Below are positions 1-8,866 of a stretch of DNA of 64,000 nt, piece by piece. The notes beneath the pieces are model-generated. The model was not told where the DNA came from, did not search any database, and worked only from the letters and a program-made list of their open reading frames with translations. The stretch comes from an uncultured Sutterella sp. (GTDB lineage: Bacteria > Pseudomonadota > Gammaproteobacteria > Burkholderiales > Burkholderiaceae_F), in the NCBI GenBank assembly GCA_900544255.1, contig UQUM01000008.1:1-64000 (forward strand), read 5' to 3'. The position numbers were made by a program, and so were the translations under genes. Each line of letters begins with the position of its first letter. Position 1 is the stretch's first letter.

Positions 1-147
1 AACCGAAGCTACAATGAGCTTATGAACTTTCTACAAGCTCCATAGCGTCTGAGTGCAACTTTTTTGGGAAGTTAAGGATGTACTAGAATACACTTGGTGT
101 GTCGGCTTTTCCCTGAGTCGGCGCCGAAACCAAGGATAGAAAACACT

Positions 148-1206
148 ATGAAATTCTTCCAAAAAGCCTTGATCGCCGCGGCGGTCACCTTCGCCTGCGG
201 CGCATCCCTCGCCGCGGATCTCCCGGGCGTGCGCATTCTCGCCACGGGCGGCACGATTGCCGGGAGCGCTGCTTCCGCGACGCAGACCACCGGGTACGAA
301 GCCGGCAAAATCGGCATTCAGACCTTGATTGATGCTGTCCCCCAGATTAAGGACATCGCTCAGGTCGACGGCGAACAGATCGTCAAGATCTCTTCGAACA
401 ACATGGACACGCCGACGCTCCTGAGACTGGCGAACCGCGTGAACGAACTGCTCGCTCGCGATGATGTGCAGGGCATCGTCATCACGCACGGCACGGACAC
501 CCTTGAAGAAACTGCTTACTTTCTCAACCTCACGGTGAAGAGCGACAAACCCGTCGTGCTCGTGGGGGCCATGCGTCCTGCGACCGCGATGAGCGCGGAC
601 GGTCCGATGAACCTTTTGAACGCCGTGCGGGTGGCGGTGAGTAAAGAGGCCGTCGGCAAGGGCGTCATGATCACCATGAATGACGAAATCAACGGCGCTC
701 GCGACGTCACGAAAACGAACACCACCAACGTCGCCACCTTCAAGGCACCGGAATTGGGCGTCTTAGGGTATGTAGCCGGCGGAAAGGTGAAGTTCTACAA
801 GGAATCCACGCGCCGTCATACGACTCAGAGTGAATTCGACGTGAAGGGCCTGAAGGAACTGCCGCGCGTCGACATCGTCTATTCTCACGTGAACGCCGAC
901 GGCGTGATGGTTAATGCCGCTGTCAAGGCCGGTGCCAAGGGCATCATTCACGACGGCACCGGCAACGGCTCCATTCATCAGGACACAGAAAAGGCGCTTG
1001 TGAAGGCGCAGAAGAAGGGCGTCGTCATCGTACGTTCAGCCCGCGTCGGCAACGGTCCCACGGTGCCCTCGATTAGACGCTGGACGGACGAACACTTCTT
1101 GGACGGCGACACGTTGAGCGCCCAGAAGGCGCGGCTGCTGCTGCAGTTGGCACTCACCAAGACCAGTGACTTAAAGGAAATCCAGCGTATCTTTGACGAA
1201 TATTAA
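148..1206 (+). CDS. ansB: Periplasmic type II L-asparaginase
   Basis: This 352-residue enzyme hydrolyses L-asparagine to aspartate and ammonia in the periplasm. The ATG at 148 is chosen over an upstream in-frame GTG because it has an AAGGA ribosome site at 132-136 and opens directly into a signal peptide (MKFFQKALIAAA, cleavage near ASLA-AD). The first asparaginase signature TGGTIAG lies at residues 33-39 with the nucleophilic Thr36. The second, HGTDT, lies at 114-118 with the second catalytic Thr and Asp, followed by GAMRP. Length fits the family (about 330-350). It stands alone and ends at its own terminator. The aspartate produced could feed fumarate respiration; that role is inferred. Confidence 0.93.
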   Translation: MKFFQKALIAAAVTFACGASLAADLPGVRILATGGTIAGSAASATQTTGYEAGKIGIQTLIDAVPQIKDIAQVDGEQIVKISSNNMDTPTLLRLANRVNELLARDDVQGIVITHGTDTLEETAYFLNLTVKSDKPVVLVGAMRPATAMSADGPMNLLNAVRVAVSKEAVGKGVMITMNDEINGARDVTKTNTTNVATFKAPELGVLGYVAGGKVKFYKESTRRHTTQSEFDVKGLKELPRVDIVYSHVNADGVMVNAAVKAGAKGIIHDGTGNGSIHQDTEKALVKAQKKGVVIVRSARVGNGPTVPSIRRWTDEHFLDGDTLSAQKARLLLQLALTKTSDLKEIQRIFDEY

Positions 1207-1230
1207 TTCGCCAGCCGAGATAGCTCGACA

Positions 1231-1264
1231 ACCCCGCGAACTTCCCCTTCGCGGGGTCTTGTTT
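1231..1264 (+). terminator. Rho-independent terminator of ansB
   Basis: A perfect 10-bp stem (accccgcgaa at 1231-1240 with ttcgcggggt at 1248-1257) and a 7-nt loop are followed by a T-rich stretch, 25 nt after the asparaginase stop codon. Confidence 0.85.
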
Positions 1265-1362
1265 AGTGTGTTGCGATTCGCCGAATAAAGAACGACGCCG
1301 GCGTCACGCTCCACCCGAAGCAAACGACTTTGGCCGCGGGTTTCGATTCCGTTTGTCGGTTT

Positions 1363-2037
1363 TCACCTACTCGGAGTCTGCTTTTCAGTAGTTTGGCGAA
1401 TATTTCGCCGATGGCGAAGCACGTCATAATTTATGACCTCCCAGTTGCAATACCAGCAAATCATCCGCAGGGCAACAATCAGGAACGTCGCCCCGAAAAC
1501 CGCCGCAAATTCGGAAACGCCGCAGTAGTTCAACAATACGTAAACCCACCCCCCGGCAAACGCTGCCGAGGCATAGGGCTGCTTGTCCGACATCACCATC
1601 GGCAGACGATTTAAAAAGACGTCGCGCAGCAGGCCGCCGAACACGCCGGTACAGACTCCCATCAGCACCGACGCCAACGCCGGAAGCCCCGCCGTGAGCG
1701 AGAGCGAGGTACCGCCCGCCGCAAAAAATCCGAGCCCAACGGCGTCCGACCACACAAAAAGCGTATGAAGCGTCTTATCCCGAAACCGCCGGATAACGAC
1801 CGGCGCCACCGCCGTCATTAAGAGCGTCACCCAGACGTATTCCTCGTGCGTAATCCAGTACATGGGCCGATTGTCGATAATGAGGTCGCGCACGATGCCG
1901 CCCCCGAATGCCGTCGTAAACGCCATGACAAAAACGCCCACGGGATCAACGTTCTTCCCCTCCGCAGCAAGAATCCCCGCTAAGGCAAAAGCCACGATCC
2001 CCACAAAATCCGTAAAGACCAAAAGTCCCGTCTGCAT
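1363..2037 (-). CDS. TRIC/UPF0126 family inner-membrane protein (YadS/YicG-like)
   Basis: The 224-residue protein is almost entirely hydrophobic, with about seven membrane segments arranged as two repeats. Each repeat carries a glycine-rich turn and a charged R-D pair (GGGIVRDLIIDNRP near residues 46-60 and GGLLRDVFLNRLP near 133-146). This is the layout of the bacterial trimeric intracellular cation (TRIC) channel family, which forms potassium-permeable trimers. The start at 2037 follows a GGGAGAC ribosome site. It converges on ansB and has no obvious operon partner. Substrate and physiological role cannot be read from the sequence. Confidence 0.82.
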   Translation of the reverse strand: MQTGLLVFTDFVGIVAFALAGILAAEGKNVDPVGVFVMAFTTAFGGGIVRDLIIDNRPMYWITHEEYVWVTLLMTAVAPVVIRRFRDKTLHTLFVWSDAVGLGFFAAGGTSLSLTAGLPALASVLMGVCTGVFGGLLRDVFLNRLPMVMSDKQPYASAAFAGGWVYVLLNYCGVSEFAAVFGATFLIVALRMICWYCNWEVINYDVLRHRRNIRQTTEKQTPSR

Positions 2038-2213
2038 GATTGTCTCCCTTGCGGCGTATTGTCACCCTGCACAGTACCGACGGCGTTACGGTCCTGATCC
2101 GACATAATTATTTTCAGCTTCCTCGTCCCCTCTTCCGGTGATTTTCTACGGCGTTCCGATTAAGATGTTCTCCTTATTCTCATCCCCTGACCGCACCAAG
2201 CCCGGTACCGGAC

Positions 2214-2241
2214 ACGAAAAAACCGCCCGAAGGCGGCTTTT
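2214..2241 (-). terminator. Terminator downstream of htpG
   Basis: Stem ccgcc (2223-2227) with ggcgg (2232-2236), extended by A/T pairs. Read on the minus strand it is followed by a run of six T, so it ends htpG transcription. Confidence 0.75.
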
Positions 2242-2264
2242 CCGTGGTTTGGCTAGGTTTGTGA

Positions 2265-4169
2265 TTACTTCGCCAAGAGCGCATTAAGTTCACGGATGAA
2301 CCCGTTGGGATCCTTTAGCGTACCCTGTTCGGTCAGAACGGCCTGATCGAGGATTACCTGCGCCCAGCGGGCAAAGGTGGCTTCGTCGCTCGCCGCGGCC
2401 TTCGCAATCAGCGGATGATCGGCATTGATTTCGAGAATGTAGCGGGCTTCGGGAACAGCCTGCCCCGCCGCTTCAAACATACGTCGCATCTGGGCAGACA
2501 CAAAGCTTCCGGCTTCGGCAACGACGCAGCTCGGCGAATCCGTCAAACGGGTCGTGGTGCGCACGTCGGTGACCTTGTCACCCAATGCCTTCTTGAAGCG
2601 TTCAACCAGAGGCTTACTCTTTTCGGCTACTTCCTGCGACTTCTTTTCTTCTTCCTTGTCGGCCAAGTCGCCCAACTGCAGGTCACTTGCGGTGACGGAG
2701 ACGAATTCCTTGCCTTCGAACTCAAAGAGGTTGCCCATCAGCCATTCGTCAATGCGTTCCCAGAGAAGGAGCACTTCCACGCCCTTCTTCTTCAATTCTT
2801 CGAGGTAAGGCGAAGTGCTTGCCGTCTGCCAGCTCGTCGCCACGAGGTAGTAAATCTTCTTCTGGCCTTCCTTCATGCGCGCGACGTAATCATCGAGACT
2901 CACGTTCTGTTCGTCCGTCGAGTTGTGGGTCGACGCAAAGCGCAGGAGTTTGAGGACGGCGTCACGGTTAGCGGAATCTTCCACGGGACCTTCCTTCATC
3001 ACGCGGCCGAACTGCTTCCAGAAGTCGGCATACTTGGCGGGTTCGTCTTTCGCCATCTTTTCGAGCATGCCGAGCACGCGGCGCGTCAACGCCTTCTTCA
3101 ATTTCTGCGTCACGCTCGTTTCCTGCAGCATCTCGCGCGAGACGTTGAGGGGCAGATCGTTCGTGTCGACGAGCCCCTTCACAAAGCGGAGGTAATTCGG
3201 CAGGAACTGTTCGGCCTTGTCCATGATGAAGACGCGCTGCACGAAGAGCTTCAGGCCGTGTTCGTTTTCACGGTTGTAGAGATCCCACGGGGCTTCCTTC
3301 GGAATATAGAGAAGCGACGTGTACTCAAGGTCGCCTTCCACCTTGTTGTGCGCCCATGCCAAGGGTTCGTCGTAAGCATGCGTCAGGTGCTTATAAAACT
3401 CTTTGTACTGCTCCGGCGTGACGTCGCGCGGCGACATGGTCCAAAGGGCCTTGGCGTTGTTGACCTGCACCCATTCAAAGACGGGTTCCTTCTTTTCGTC
3501 GACCTTTTCGCCTTCCTTCGGAGCCTCGGTTTTTTCTTCCCAGAGGTAGACGGGAACCGCGATGTGATCCGAATACTTCGTGATCGCGGAGCGCAGCGTC
3601 CAAGTTTCAAGGAACGACTTTTCGTCCGCCTTCAGATGCAGCACGATGTCGGTACCGCGTTCTGCGCGATCGATTTCTTCGGAGGTGTAGGTACCGGTGC
3701 CGTCGCTTTCCCATTTAACGCCCTTGCCGTCGGCGGATTTGGCCGAGCGCGAGTAAACCGTCACCTTATCCGCGACGATGAAGGCGGAATAAAAGCCCAC
3801 GCCGAAGCGGCCGATCAACTGCGAATCCTTCGCCTGCTCCCCGGTAAGGTTCTTAAAGAAAGCTTCAGTACCGGAATTGGCGATCGTCCCCAAGTGTTCG
3901 TTGGCTTCTTCAAGCGTCATGCCGATGCCGTTGTCGCTGATCGTGAGGGTCCCCGCGTCCTTATCGGCCCTCACGCGGACGCGCAGCATCGGATCATTCC
4001 CGAGCACCGTGCTGTCGGTGAGCGACAGAAAGTGCAGCTTATCCAAGGCGTCGGACGCGTTGGAAATCAGTTCGCGAAGGAACACTTCCTTGTTGGAATA
4101 AAGGGAATTGGCCAAGAGGTTCAGAAGCTTTGCGACTTCAGTCTGAAACCCATGCACTTGAGCTGCCAT
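2265..4169 (-). CDS. htpG: HSP90-family chaperone HtpG
   Basis: ATP-dependent cytosolic chaperone of 634 residues, the usual bacterial length. The N-terminal GHKL ATPase fold is clear: ELISNASDALDKL near residues 33-45 (catalytic Glu33, Mg-binding Asn), DNGIGM at 79-84, and GRFGVGFYSAF near 115-125, the lid and glycine-rich loop. The middle domain has the conserved NVSREMLQ motif, and the C-terminal dimerisation domain is complete. The start MAAQVHGF at 4169 is preferred over an upstream in-frame ATG because GGGAG precedes it and HtpG proteins begin this way. It is monocistronic with its own terminator. Confidence 0.96.
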   Translation of the reverse strand: MAAQVHGFQTEVAKLLNLLANSLYSNKEVFLRELISNASDALDKLHFLSLTDSTVLGNDPMLRVRVRADKDAGTLTISDNGIGMTLEEANEHLGTIANSGTEAFFKNLTGEQAKDSQLIGRFGVGFYSAFIVADKVTVYSRSAKSADGKGVKWESDGTGTYTSEEIDRAERGTDIVLHLKADEKSFLETWTLRSAITKYSDHIAVPVYLWEEKTEAPKEGEKVDEKKEPVFEWVQVNNAKALWTMSPRDVTPEQYKEFYKHLTHAYDEPLAWAHNKVEGDLEYTSLLYIPKEAPWDLYNRENEHGLKLFVQRVFIMDKAEQFLPNYLRFVKGLVDTNDLPLNVSREMLQETSVTQKLKKALTRRVLGMLEKMAKDEPAKYADFWKQFGRVMKEGPVEDSANRDAVLKLLRFASTHNSTDEQNVSLDDYVARMKEGQKKIYYLVATSWQTASTSPYLEELKKKGVEVLLLWERIDEWLMGNLFEFEGKEFVSVTASDLQLGDLADKEEEKKSQEVAEKSKPLVERFKKALGDKVTDVRTTTRLTDSPSCVVAEAGSFVSAQMRRMFEAAGQAVPEARYILEINADHPLIAKAAASDEATFARWAQVILDQAVLTEQGTLKDPNGFIRELNALLAK

Positions 4170-4267
4170 AAAACGTAGTCTCCCAAAAGAGAAGAACCGC
4201 ACACGGGCGGTTCACAAAAACCATCGATGCTCCCTATGTGGGGACGACGGTCTCAACTTTCAAGAGC

Positions 4268-4708
4268 CTAGGGAAGAGTTTCGGTAAGGCTTTGAACCCG
4301 ATTTGTTTTGGCGGAATCGGTCGACTCGCCGGGCACGTAGAGATTTCCGCGCTTGGGAACGAAAACCTTGCCGCCCTTGGTGAGATTTTCTTCCGTCTCA
4401 AGGGGCGGCAGCTTCGTCTTGTCCTGGCCCTTCGGTACGAGACGAAAGAGGATCTCGTCGCTTTTAATCATGCCGAGCCGCATACGGGCGCGTTCCTCGA
4501 CGGCTCCGCTCCCGTTTTCAAGCGACTCGATTTCTGCGGCGACCGCATCGTTTTCGGCCCTGAGGCGGTCATTGGCGGCGCGTACGCTCGTCAGTTCCGC
4601 CTCCAGTGCCTGCATGCGCAGCACGCCCCCGCGCCCGAACCACAGCGGCCACTGAATGGCCACGGCGAGTGCGAGCGCGATGAGGCAGGCCCAGTGCCGA
4701 AACGACAC
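4268..4708 (-). CDS. ftsB: Cell division protein FtsB (DivIC family)
   Basis: A bitopic membrane protein of the FtsQLB divisome complex. It has a short cytoplasmic N-terminus, one transmembrane helix (residues 7-24) and a periplasmic coiled coil (about 32-68, rich in Leu, Ala and Glu). The family motif EERARMRLGMIKSDEILFRLV follows. Start is GTG at 4708, with a TAAGGAG ribosome site overlapping the eno stop. The C-terminal tail after residue 100 is about 40 residues longer than E. coli FtsB and polar. Position directly after eno is the classical proteobacterial arrangement. Confidence 0.9.
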   Translation of the reverse strand: MSFRHWACLIALALAVAIQWPLWFGRGGVLRMQALEAELTSVRAANDRLRAENDAVAAEIESLENGSGAVEERARMRLGMIKSDEILFRLVPKGQDKTKLPPLETEENLTKGGKVFVPKRGNLYVPGESTDSAKTNRVQSLTETLP

Positions 4709-4721
4709 GATGCGTCACTCC

Positions 4722-6011
4722 TTAGCGACGGATGCAGTAAAAGGCCGCAAGTCCCGGGTACACTGCGGCGTCGCCCAAGTGCTCTTCGATTCGCAGCAGC
4801 TGGTTGTACTTCGCCATACGATCCGAGCGACTCATCGACCCCGTCTTGATCTGACCGGCGTTGAGCCCCACGGCGATGTCGGCAATCGTCGAATCTTCCG
4901 TTTCACCCGAGCGGTGCGAAACGACGGCGGTGTAGCCGGCGCGTTTGGCCATTTCAATCGCTTCAAAGGTTTCGGAGAGCGTACCGATCTGGTTCACCTT
5001 GATGAGGATCGAATTCGCGACCCCCTTTTCGATCCCTTCCTTCAGAATCTTGGGATTCGTCACGAAGAGGTCGTCCCCCACCAACTGCACCTTCTTACCC
5101 AAGCGGTCGGTCAACATCTTCCAGCCTTCCCAATCGCCTTCGGCCATGCCGTCTTCGATCGAGATGATCGGGTACTTTTCGACCCAGCTTTCAAGCTGCG
5201 CGGCCCATTCTTCGGCGGTGAGCGCCTTGCCGCTGCTCTTTTTCATGACGTAGCGGCCGTCTTCGTAGAATTCGCTCGAAGCGCAGTCAAGACCCAGGAA
5301 GAAGTCCTTACCGGCTTCAAAACCCGCTTCCTTAATGGCCTGAAGAATGAGTTCGATCGCTTCTTCGTGGCTTTCGCACTTCGGAGCAAAACCGCCTTCG
5401 TCGCCCACGGCGGTGCTCATGCCGTGCGCGTTGATGATTTTCTTCAAGGCATGGAAGACTTCGGCGCCGTAGCGCACCGCTTCCTTAAAGGAGGGAGCCC
5501 CCGCCGGAATGATCATGAATTCCTGCAGGTCGAGGTTGTTGTTGGCGTGCGCACCGCCGTTGATGACGTTCATCATCGGCACCGGAAGCTGCACGGCCCC
5601 CATGCCGCCGAAGTAGCGGTAAAGGGGGAGCCCCGACTCTTCGGCCGCAGCGCGCGCCACGGCCATGGAGACGGCGAGAATAGCGTTCGCGCCGAGGCGG
5701 GACTTATTGTCCGTGCCGTCCAACTTGATCATCGTTCTGTCGATAAATTCCTGATCGCTCGCTTCGAGCCCGAGGATCGCGTCGGCGATTTCGCCGTTCA
5801 CGTTCATCACGGCCTTCAAGACGCCCTTACCGCCGTAGCGCTTCTTGTCGCCGTCACGGAGTTCAATCGCTTCGCGCACACCGGTGGAGGCGCCCGAGGG
5901 AACCGCCGCACGGGCGACGACGCCGCTTTCCAAATACACTTCGGCTTCGACCGTGGGATTGCCGCGGCTGTCCAACACTTCGCGGCCGACGATATCAATA
6001 ATGGAACTCAT
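4722..6011 (-). CDS. eno: Enolase
   Basis: Converts 2-phosphoglycerate to phosphoenolpyruvate. At 429 residues it is full length. It has the N-terminal motif REVLDSRGNPTVE, the GASTG loop, the Mg-binding acidic positions in SIEDGMAEGDWEGW, and the enolase signature LIKVNQIGTLSET, followed by the catalytic SHRSGETED loop. It lies between kdsA (29-nt gap) and ftsB (13-nt gap), so pyrG-kdsA-eno-ftsB probably forms one transcription unit with an internal structured region after pyrG. Confidence 0.97.
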   Translation of the reverse strand: MSSIIDIVGREVLDSRGNPTVEAEVYLESGVVARAAVPSGASTGVREAIELRDGDKKRYGGKGVLKAVMNVNGEIADAILGLEASDQEFIDRTMIKLDGTDNKSRLGANAILAVSMAVARAAAEESGLPLYRYFGGMGAVQLPVPMMNVINGGAHANNNLDLQEFMIIPAGAPSFKEAVRYGAEVFHALKKIINAHGMSTAVGDEGGFAPKCESHEEAIELILQAIKEAGFEAGKDFFLGLDCASSEFYEDGRYVMKKSSGKALTAEEWAAQLESWVEKYPIISIEDGMAEGDWEGWKMLTDRLGKKVQLVGDDLFVTNPKILKEGIEKGVANSILIKVNQIGTLSETFEAIEMAKRAGYTAVVSHRSGETEDSTIADIAVGLNAGQIKTGSMSRSDRMAKYNQLLRIEEHLGDAAVYPGLAAFYCIRR

Positions 6012-6040
6012 GATGTAATCCTTTTTAGGGTTAAATCGAA

Positions 6041-6895
6041 TCAGGAAAAATCGTTTTCAAGATAGGGCGTCGATTTCACAAGGCTATCGATCGCCTTTAA
6101 TTGGGTAAGGAGCTCTTCCATGCGGTCGAGCGGGACGGAATTGGGGCCGTCGCTTAAGGCTTTTTCAGGCGTCGGATGCGTTTCCATAAATAGCCCCGCC
6201 ACGCCGACCGCCGTCGCCGCACGCGCAAGCACCGGCACAAAGCGGCGGTCGCCCCCGGAACTTGTCCCGTTGCCGCCCGGAAGCTGCACGGAATGCGTCG
6301 CGTCAAAAACGACGGGCGCACCGGTTTCGCGCATGATGGCGAGACTGCGCATGTCGGAAACGAGGTTCCCGTACCCGAACGTCGCCCCGCGTTCGCACAC
6401 GGTGAAGCTGTCCGGATCAAGCCCCGCTTCAAGCGCAGCTTCGCGCGCCTTTTTGACGACGTTCACCATGTCATGCGGCGCCAAGAACTGCCCCTTCTTG
6501 ATGTTGACGGGCTTACCGCTTTTCGCGCAGGCATGAATGAAATCCGTCTGGCGGCACAAAAACGCCGGAGTCTGCAGCATGTCGACGACCGCCGCAACCT
6601 CAGGGACTTCGGCTTCCGTATGGACGTCGGTCAGAACCGGAACGCCCACCTTCGCCTTCACTTCAGAAAGAATCCGCAGGCCTTCATTGAGACCCGGACC
6701 CCGGAAACTTTTGCCGCTCGTGCGGTTTGCCTTGTCAAAACTCGCTTTAAAGAGGTAGGGAATCCCCAATTTATCGGTGATTTCCTTCATCCGAAAGGCG
6801 ATGTCCAAAACCATCGCCTCGCTTTCAATCACGCAGGGGCCGGCAATAAGGAAAAACGGGCGATCCGAACCGATATCAAACCCACAGAGTTTCAT
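6041..6895 (-). CDS. kdsA: 3-deoxy-D-manno-octulosonate 8-phosphate synthase
   Basis: Condenses phosphoenolpyruvate with arabinose 5-phosphate to KDO 8-phosphate, the precursor of the inner-core sugar of lipopolysaccharide. The 284-residue protein shows the expected FLIAGPCVIES start, FKASFDKANR, TDVHTEAEVPEVA, QTPAFLCRQTD and KKGQFLAPHDM motifs. The Asn of the KANR region and the lack of the metal-ligand Cys in the usual N-terminal position suggest the metal-independent class, but this was not checked by alignment. Its neighbours pyrG and eno are in conserved order. Confidence 0.96.
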   Translation of the reverse strand: MKLCGFDIGSDRPFFLIAGPCVIESEAMVLDIAFRMKEITDKLGIPYLFKASFDKANRTSGKSFRGPGLNEGLRILSEVKAKVGVPVLTDVHTEAEVPEVAAVVDMLQTPAFLCRQTDFIHACAKSGKPVNIKKGQFLAPHDMVNVVKKAREAALEAGLDPDSFTVCERGATFGYGNLVSDMRSLAIMRETGAPVVFDATHSVQLPGGNGTSSGGDRRFVPVLARAATAVGVAGLFMETHPTPEKALSDGPNSVPLDRMEELLTQLKAIDSLVKSTPYLENDFS

Positions 6896-6906
6896 CGAAC
6901 AACCTC

Positions 6907-6980
6907 AAAAGAAAACGGGCGCCCGCGAGCCCGACGGCCGCAGAGCTCTGCGGCAGCGGTACCCCATTCGGACGCCCGTC
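6907..6980 (-). terminator. Structured pyrG-kdsA intergenic region, probable terminator or attenuator
   Basis: Long-range arms acgggcg (6915-6921) and cgcccgt (6973-6979) enclose a perfect 18-nt palindrome (6937-6954, gccgcagagctctgcggc). On the minus strand the outer stem is followed by TTTTCTTTT, as in a Rho-independent terminator. It would end or attenuate pyrG transcription before kdsA. Confidence 0.55.
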
Positions 6981-7004
6981 ATGTGAATCACTTCACAAAC
7001 CGAA

Positions 7005-8651
7005 TTACTTCGTCTTTTCCGCCTGGTACTTGAGCGCCGCCTTCACAAACGCTTCAAAAAGCGGATGCCCCGTGCGCGGATTCGACGTGAATTCCGGATG
7101 GAACTGCACCCCGAAGAAGAAGCGGTGATCAGGCAACTCCATCATTTCGGGAAGATTTTCGCTCGGCGTACGGGCGGAAATCTTCATGCCGTGCGCTTCA
7201 AACTGCGGCACGTAGGCGTTGTTCACTTCGTAGCGGTGACGGTGACGTTCGCAGACCGTATCGCCGTAAATCGCGTGCGCCAGAGTTCCGGCCTGCACCG
7301 GCACCTTCTGACTGCCGAGACGCAACGTACCGCCCAAATCGCTCTTTTCGTCGCGGTGTTCGACCTTACCGGTCTTATCGAGCCACTGCGTGATGAGGGC
7401 CACCACGGGATGCGGGGTATCAAGATCAAATTCCGTGGAATTGGCGCCGCCCAACCCGCAGACGTGGCGCGCAAATTCGATGACGGCGGTCTGCATGCCG
7501 AGGCAGATCCCCAAGAACGGAATGTCGTGCACGCGGGCGTATTCGATCGCGCGGATCATGCCTTCGGTGCCGCGCTTGCCGAAACCGCCCGGCACGAGAA
7601 TGGCGTCCAGGCCTTCGAGCACGCCTGTGCCGTCCTTTTCAATGCCTTCGGCGTCGATGAAACGCGTCTTCACGCGGGTTTCGGTGCGGATGCCGGCGTG
7701 AGTCAAAGCTTCGTTCAAGCTCTTATAGCTGTCGGCGTAGTCGATGTACTTACCGACCATACCGATCGTCACTTCCTTCGTCGGATTCTTCACGCGGCGC
7801 ACGACTTCCTGCCACTGCGACAAATCGGCGGGCGGAGTCTTTAACTGCAGCTTTTCGCACACAAGGTCGTCCATCTTCTGAGCGTGCAGCATCAGGGGCA
7901 CTTCGTAAATGGTGCTCGCATCCGTGACGCTGATGACGCAGTCCATCGGAACGTTGCAGAAAAGTGCAATCTTCGCGCGTTCGTTTTCCGGAATTTCACG
8001 GTCGGCACGGCACAGGAGCAGATCCGGGTACACGCCTTCTTCACGCAGCTTCTGCACGGAGTGCTGGGTGGGCTTCGTCTTCAATTCACCCGCGGCGGCC
8101 ACGTAGGGGCAGAGCGTGAGGTGAATAAAGCAGGCATTGCCGCGGCCCACGCGGAAGCTCATCTGGCGGATCGCTTCCACGAAGGGGAGCGATTCAATGT
8201 CGCCCACCGTACCGCCGATTTCCACCACGGCCACGTCGCATTCGCCGCCGCAGGAATTTCTTGCACCGCGAAGGATGAATTCCTGAATTTCGTTCGTGAT
8301 GTGCGGGATCACCTGCACGGTCTTACCGAGGTATTCGCCACGGCGTTCCTTTTCGAGAACACTCTTATAGATCTGGCCGGTGGTGAAGTTGTTGAAGCGA
8401 TGCATCTTCGAAGAGATGAAGCGCTCGTAGTGACCCAAGTCAAGGTCGGTTTCGGCCCCGTCTTCCGTTACGAACACTTCGCCGTGCTGGAAGGGACTCA
8501 TCGTACCCGGATCCACGTTGATGTAGGGATCGAGCTTGATCATCGTCACCTTGAGCCCGCGGGATTCAAGAAGGGCCGCCAAAGAAGCGGCGGCGATGCC
8601 CTTACCCAAACTGGAGACAACGCCGCCGGTTACGAATACGTACTTAGTCAT
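7005..8651 (-). CDS. pyrG: CTP synthase
   Basis: Glutamine-dependent amination of UTP to CTP, the last step of pyrimidine nucleotide synthesis. 548 residues from MTKYVFVTGGVVSSLGKG; the open frame extends 25 codons upstream but the conserved N-terminus fixes the start at 8651. The amidoligase domain holds the P-loop-like GGVVSSLGKG and the EIGGTVGDIES segment. The C-terminal class I glutamine amidotransferase domain has GICLGMQ with the nucleophilic Cys and the FGVQFHPEF His/Glu pair. It heads the pyrG-kdsA-eno-ftsB block. Confidence 0.97.
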   Translation of the reverse strand: MTKYVFVTGGVVSSLGKGIAAASLAALLESRGLKVTMIKLDPYINVDPGTMSPFQHGEVFVTEDGAETDLDLGHYERFISSKMHRFNNFTTGQIYKSVLEKERRGEYLGKTVQVIPHITNEIQEFILRGARNSCGGECDVAVVEIGGTVGDIESLPFVEAIRQMSFRVGRGNACFIHLTLCPYVAAAGELKTKPTQHSVQKLREEGVYPDLLLCRADREIPENERAKIALFCNVPMDCVISVTDASTIYEVPLMLHAQKMDDLVCEKLQLKTPPADLSQWQEVVRRVKNPTKEVTIGMVGKYIDYADSYKSLNEALTHAGIRTETRVKTRFIDAEGIEKDGTGVLEGLDAILVPGGFGKRGTEGMIRAIEYARVHDIPFLGICLGMQTAVIEFARHVCGLGGANSTEFDLDTPHPVVALITQWLDKTGKVEHRDEKSDLGGTLRLGSQKVPVQAGTLAHAIYGDTVCERHRHRYEVNNAYVPQFEAHGMKISARTPSENLPEMMELPDHRFFFGVQFHPEFTSNPRTGHPLFEAFVKAALKYQAEKTK

Positions 8652-8866
8652 GTTTAACACTCGCCAGAAGATGTGCTGAGTCGCTGAGGATTCCCAATCC
8701 GACCGAGGGCGAATGTCCCGCCGCACCGATCGACCGATTCAAACTAAGTCGTTTATTTTAGCCTGTCGCAAGCGCATTTCCAAACTCTCGGACGCACTTT
8801 TTCACCATTTTCGGCTTTCGCCCTATGATTACGTGGTTGCGTTTCCTACAACTTTCCTGAGAACCC

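Noticed and set aside
2415..4178. 587-codon open frame on the plus strand opposite htpG
   Set aside because: It is an antisense shadow of a highly conserved gene; its translation has no family features and is typical of GC-rich reverse-frame reading.
4656..6065. 469-codon open frame opposite eno
   Set aside because: Antisense to enolase, which explains every base; the translation is Arg/His/Phe-rich without motifs.
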